NCBI GenBank assembly: GCA_025352915.1
Contig: JANXSA010000276.1
Location: forward strand, 1-14,726
Length of the DNA: 14,726 nt
Reading direction: 5' to 3'
Origin: Rhodospirillales bacterium
Lineage (GTDB): Bacteria > Pseudomonadota > Alphaproteobacteria > Acetobacterales > Acetobacteraceae
The translations under genes and the position numbers were made by a program. The notes beneath the pieces were generated by a model. The model saw only the letters and a program-made list of their open reading frames with translations, was not told the origin of the DNA and searched no databases. This document shows positions 14,702 through 14,726 of this stretch, piece by piece (position 1 is the stretch's first letter; each line of letters starts with the position of its first letter).

Positions 14702-14726
14702 CGGCCGAGTGGATAAAAGTTTTTGC
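14702..14726 (+). other. Downstream flank of the radical SAM gene, cut by window edge
   Basis: Only 25 bases follow the TAA stop. They contain ATAAAAGTTTTTGC, an AT-rich palindromic-looking run (AAAAGTTTTT) unlike the surrounding GC-rich DNA. It could be the start of a terminator hairpin or an intergenic repeat, but the right side lies outside the window and no hairpin can be completed. Confidence 0.3.

Noticed and set aside
1..14726. CRISPR arrays, tRNA or rRNA genes, insertion sequences, phage or toxin-antitoxin genes
   Set aside because: I looked for repeated spacers, tRNA-like cloverleaf segments, transposase motifs and terminal repeats, and saw none.

Overview
The window is a very GC-rich stretch (by eye well above 65% G+C) in which every convincing gene lies on the + strand. 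It is a surface or extracellular polysaccharide assembly cluster followed by a separately promoted radical SAM gene. The composition, codon use strongly biased to G/C third positions, and gene content suggest an alphaproteobacterium, plausibly of the Rhodospirillales/Acetobacteraceae type. That placement is inference from style; there is no rRNA or other marker gene here.

Layout: (1) about 1-1712, sugar modification: the C-terminal bulk of a serine-acetyltransferase-like hexapeptide acetyltransferase open at the left edge, then a DegT/DnrJ/EryC1/StrS-type PLP sugar aminotransferase. (2) 1812-2954, a protein with a twin-arginine-like signal peptide and a five-bladed beta-propeller fold of the GH43/GH32/GH68 kind. 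(3) 2968-10897, six nucleotide-sugar glycosyltransferases (three GT2-like, three GT4-like) interrupted by one Wzx-like polysaccharide flippase (5281-6651). (4) 10894-12423, a polytopic GT39/ArnT-like (RgtA/B/C/D-like) membrane glycosyltransferase. (5) 12424-12622, a 199-base intergenic region with an AT-rich island, a TTGACA hexamer and a perfect 9-bp inverted repeat. (6) 12623-14701, a 692-residue radical SAM protein with an N-terminal B12-binding-like domain and a long uncharacterised C-terminal extension.

How they may work together: the aminotransferase and the acetyltransferase-like protein would supply an (acylated) amino deoxysugar nucleotide. The cytoplasmic glycosyltransferases would build a repeat unit on undecaprenyl phosphate, the flippase would export it, and the GT39-like enzyme could decorate it on the periplasmic side from a polyprenyl-phosphate sugar. 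The propeller protein, exported folded, could trim, bind or remodel the finished glycan. The radical SAM protein may chemically modify a sugar or lipid of the same product, but its substrate cannot be read from the sequence. No Wzy polymerase, initiating phosphoglycosyltransferase, Wza/Wzc export component or nucleotide-sugar dehydratase is visible, so the cluster presumably continues outside the window.

Gene spacing is tight through the first ten genes (overlaps of 1, 4 and 11 bases; gaps of 2-37 bases, with one 99-base gap before the propeller gene). This fits one long transcript, with the radical SAM gene as the start of a second unit. The long antisense reading frames are artefacts of high GC and are not annotated.
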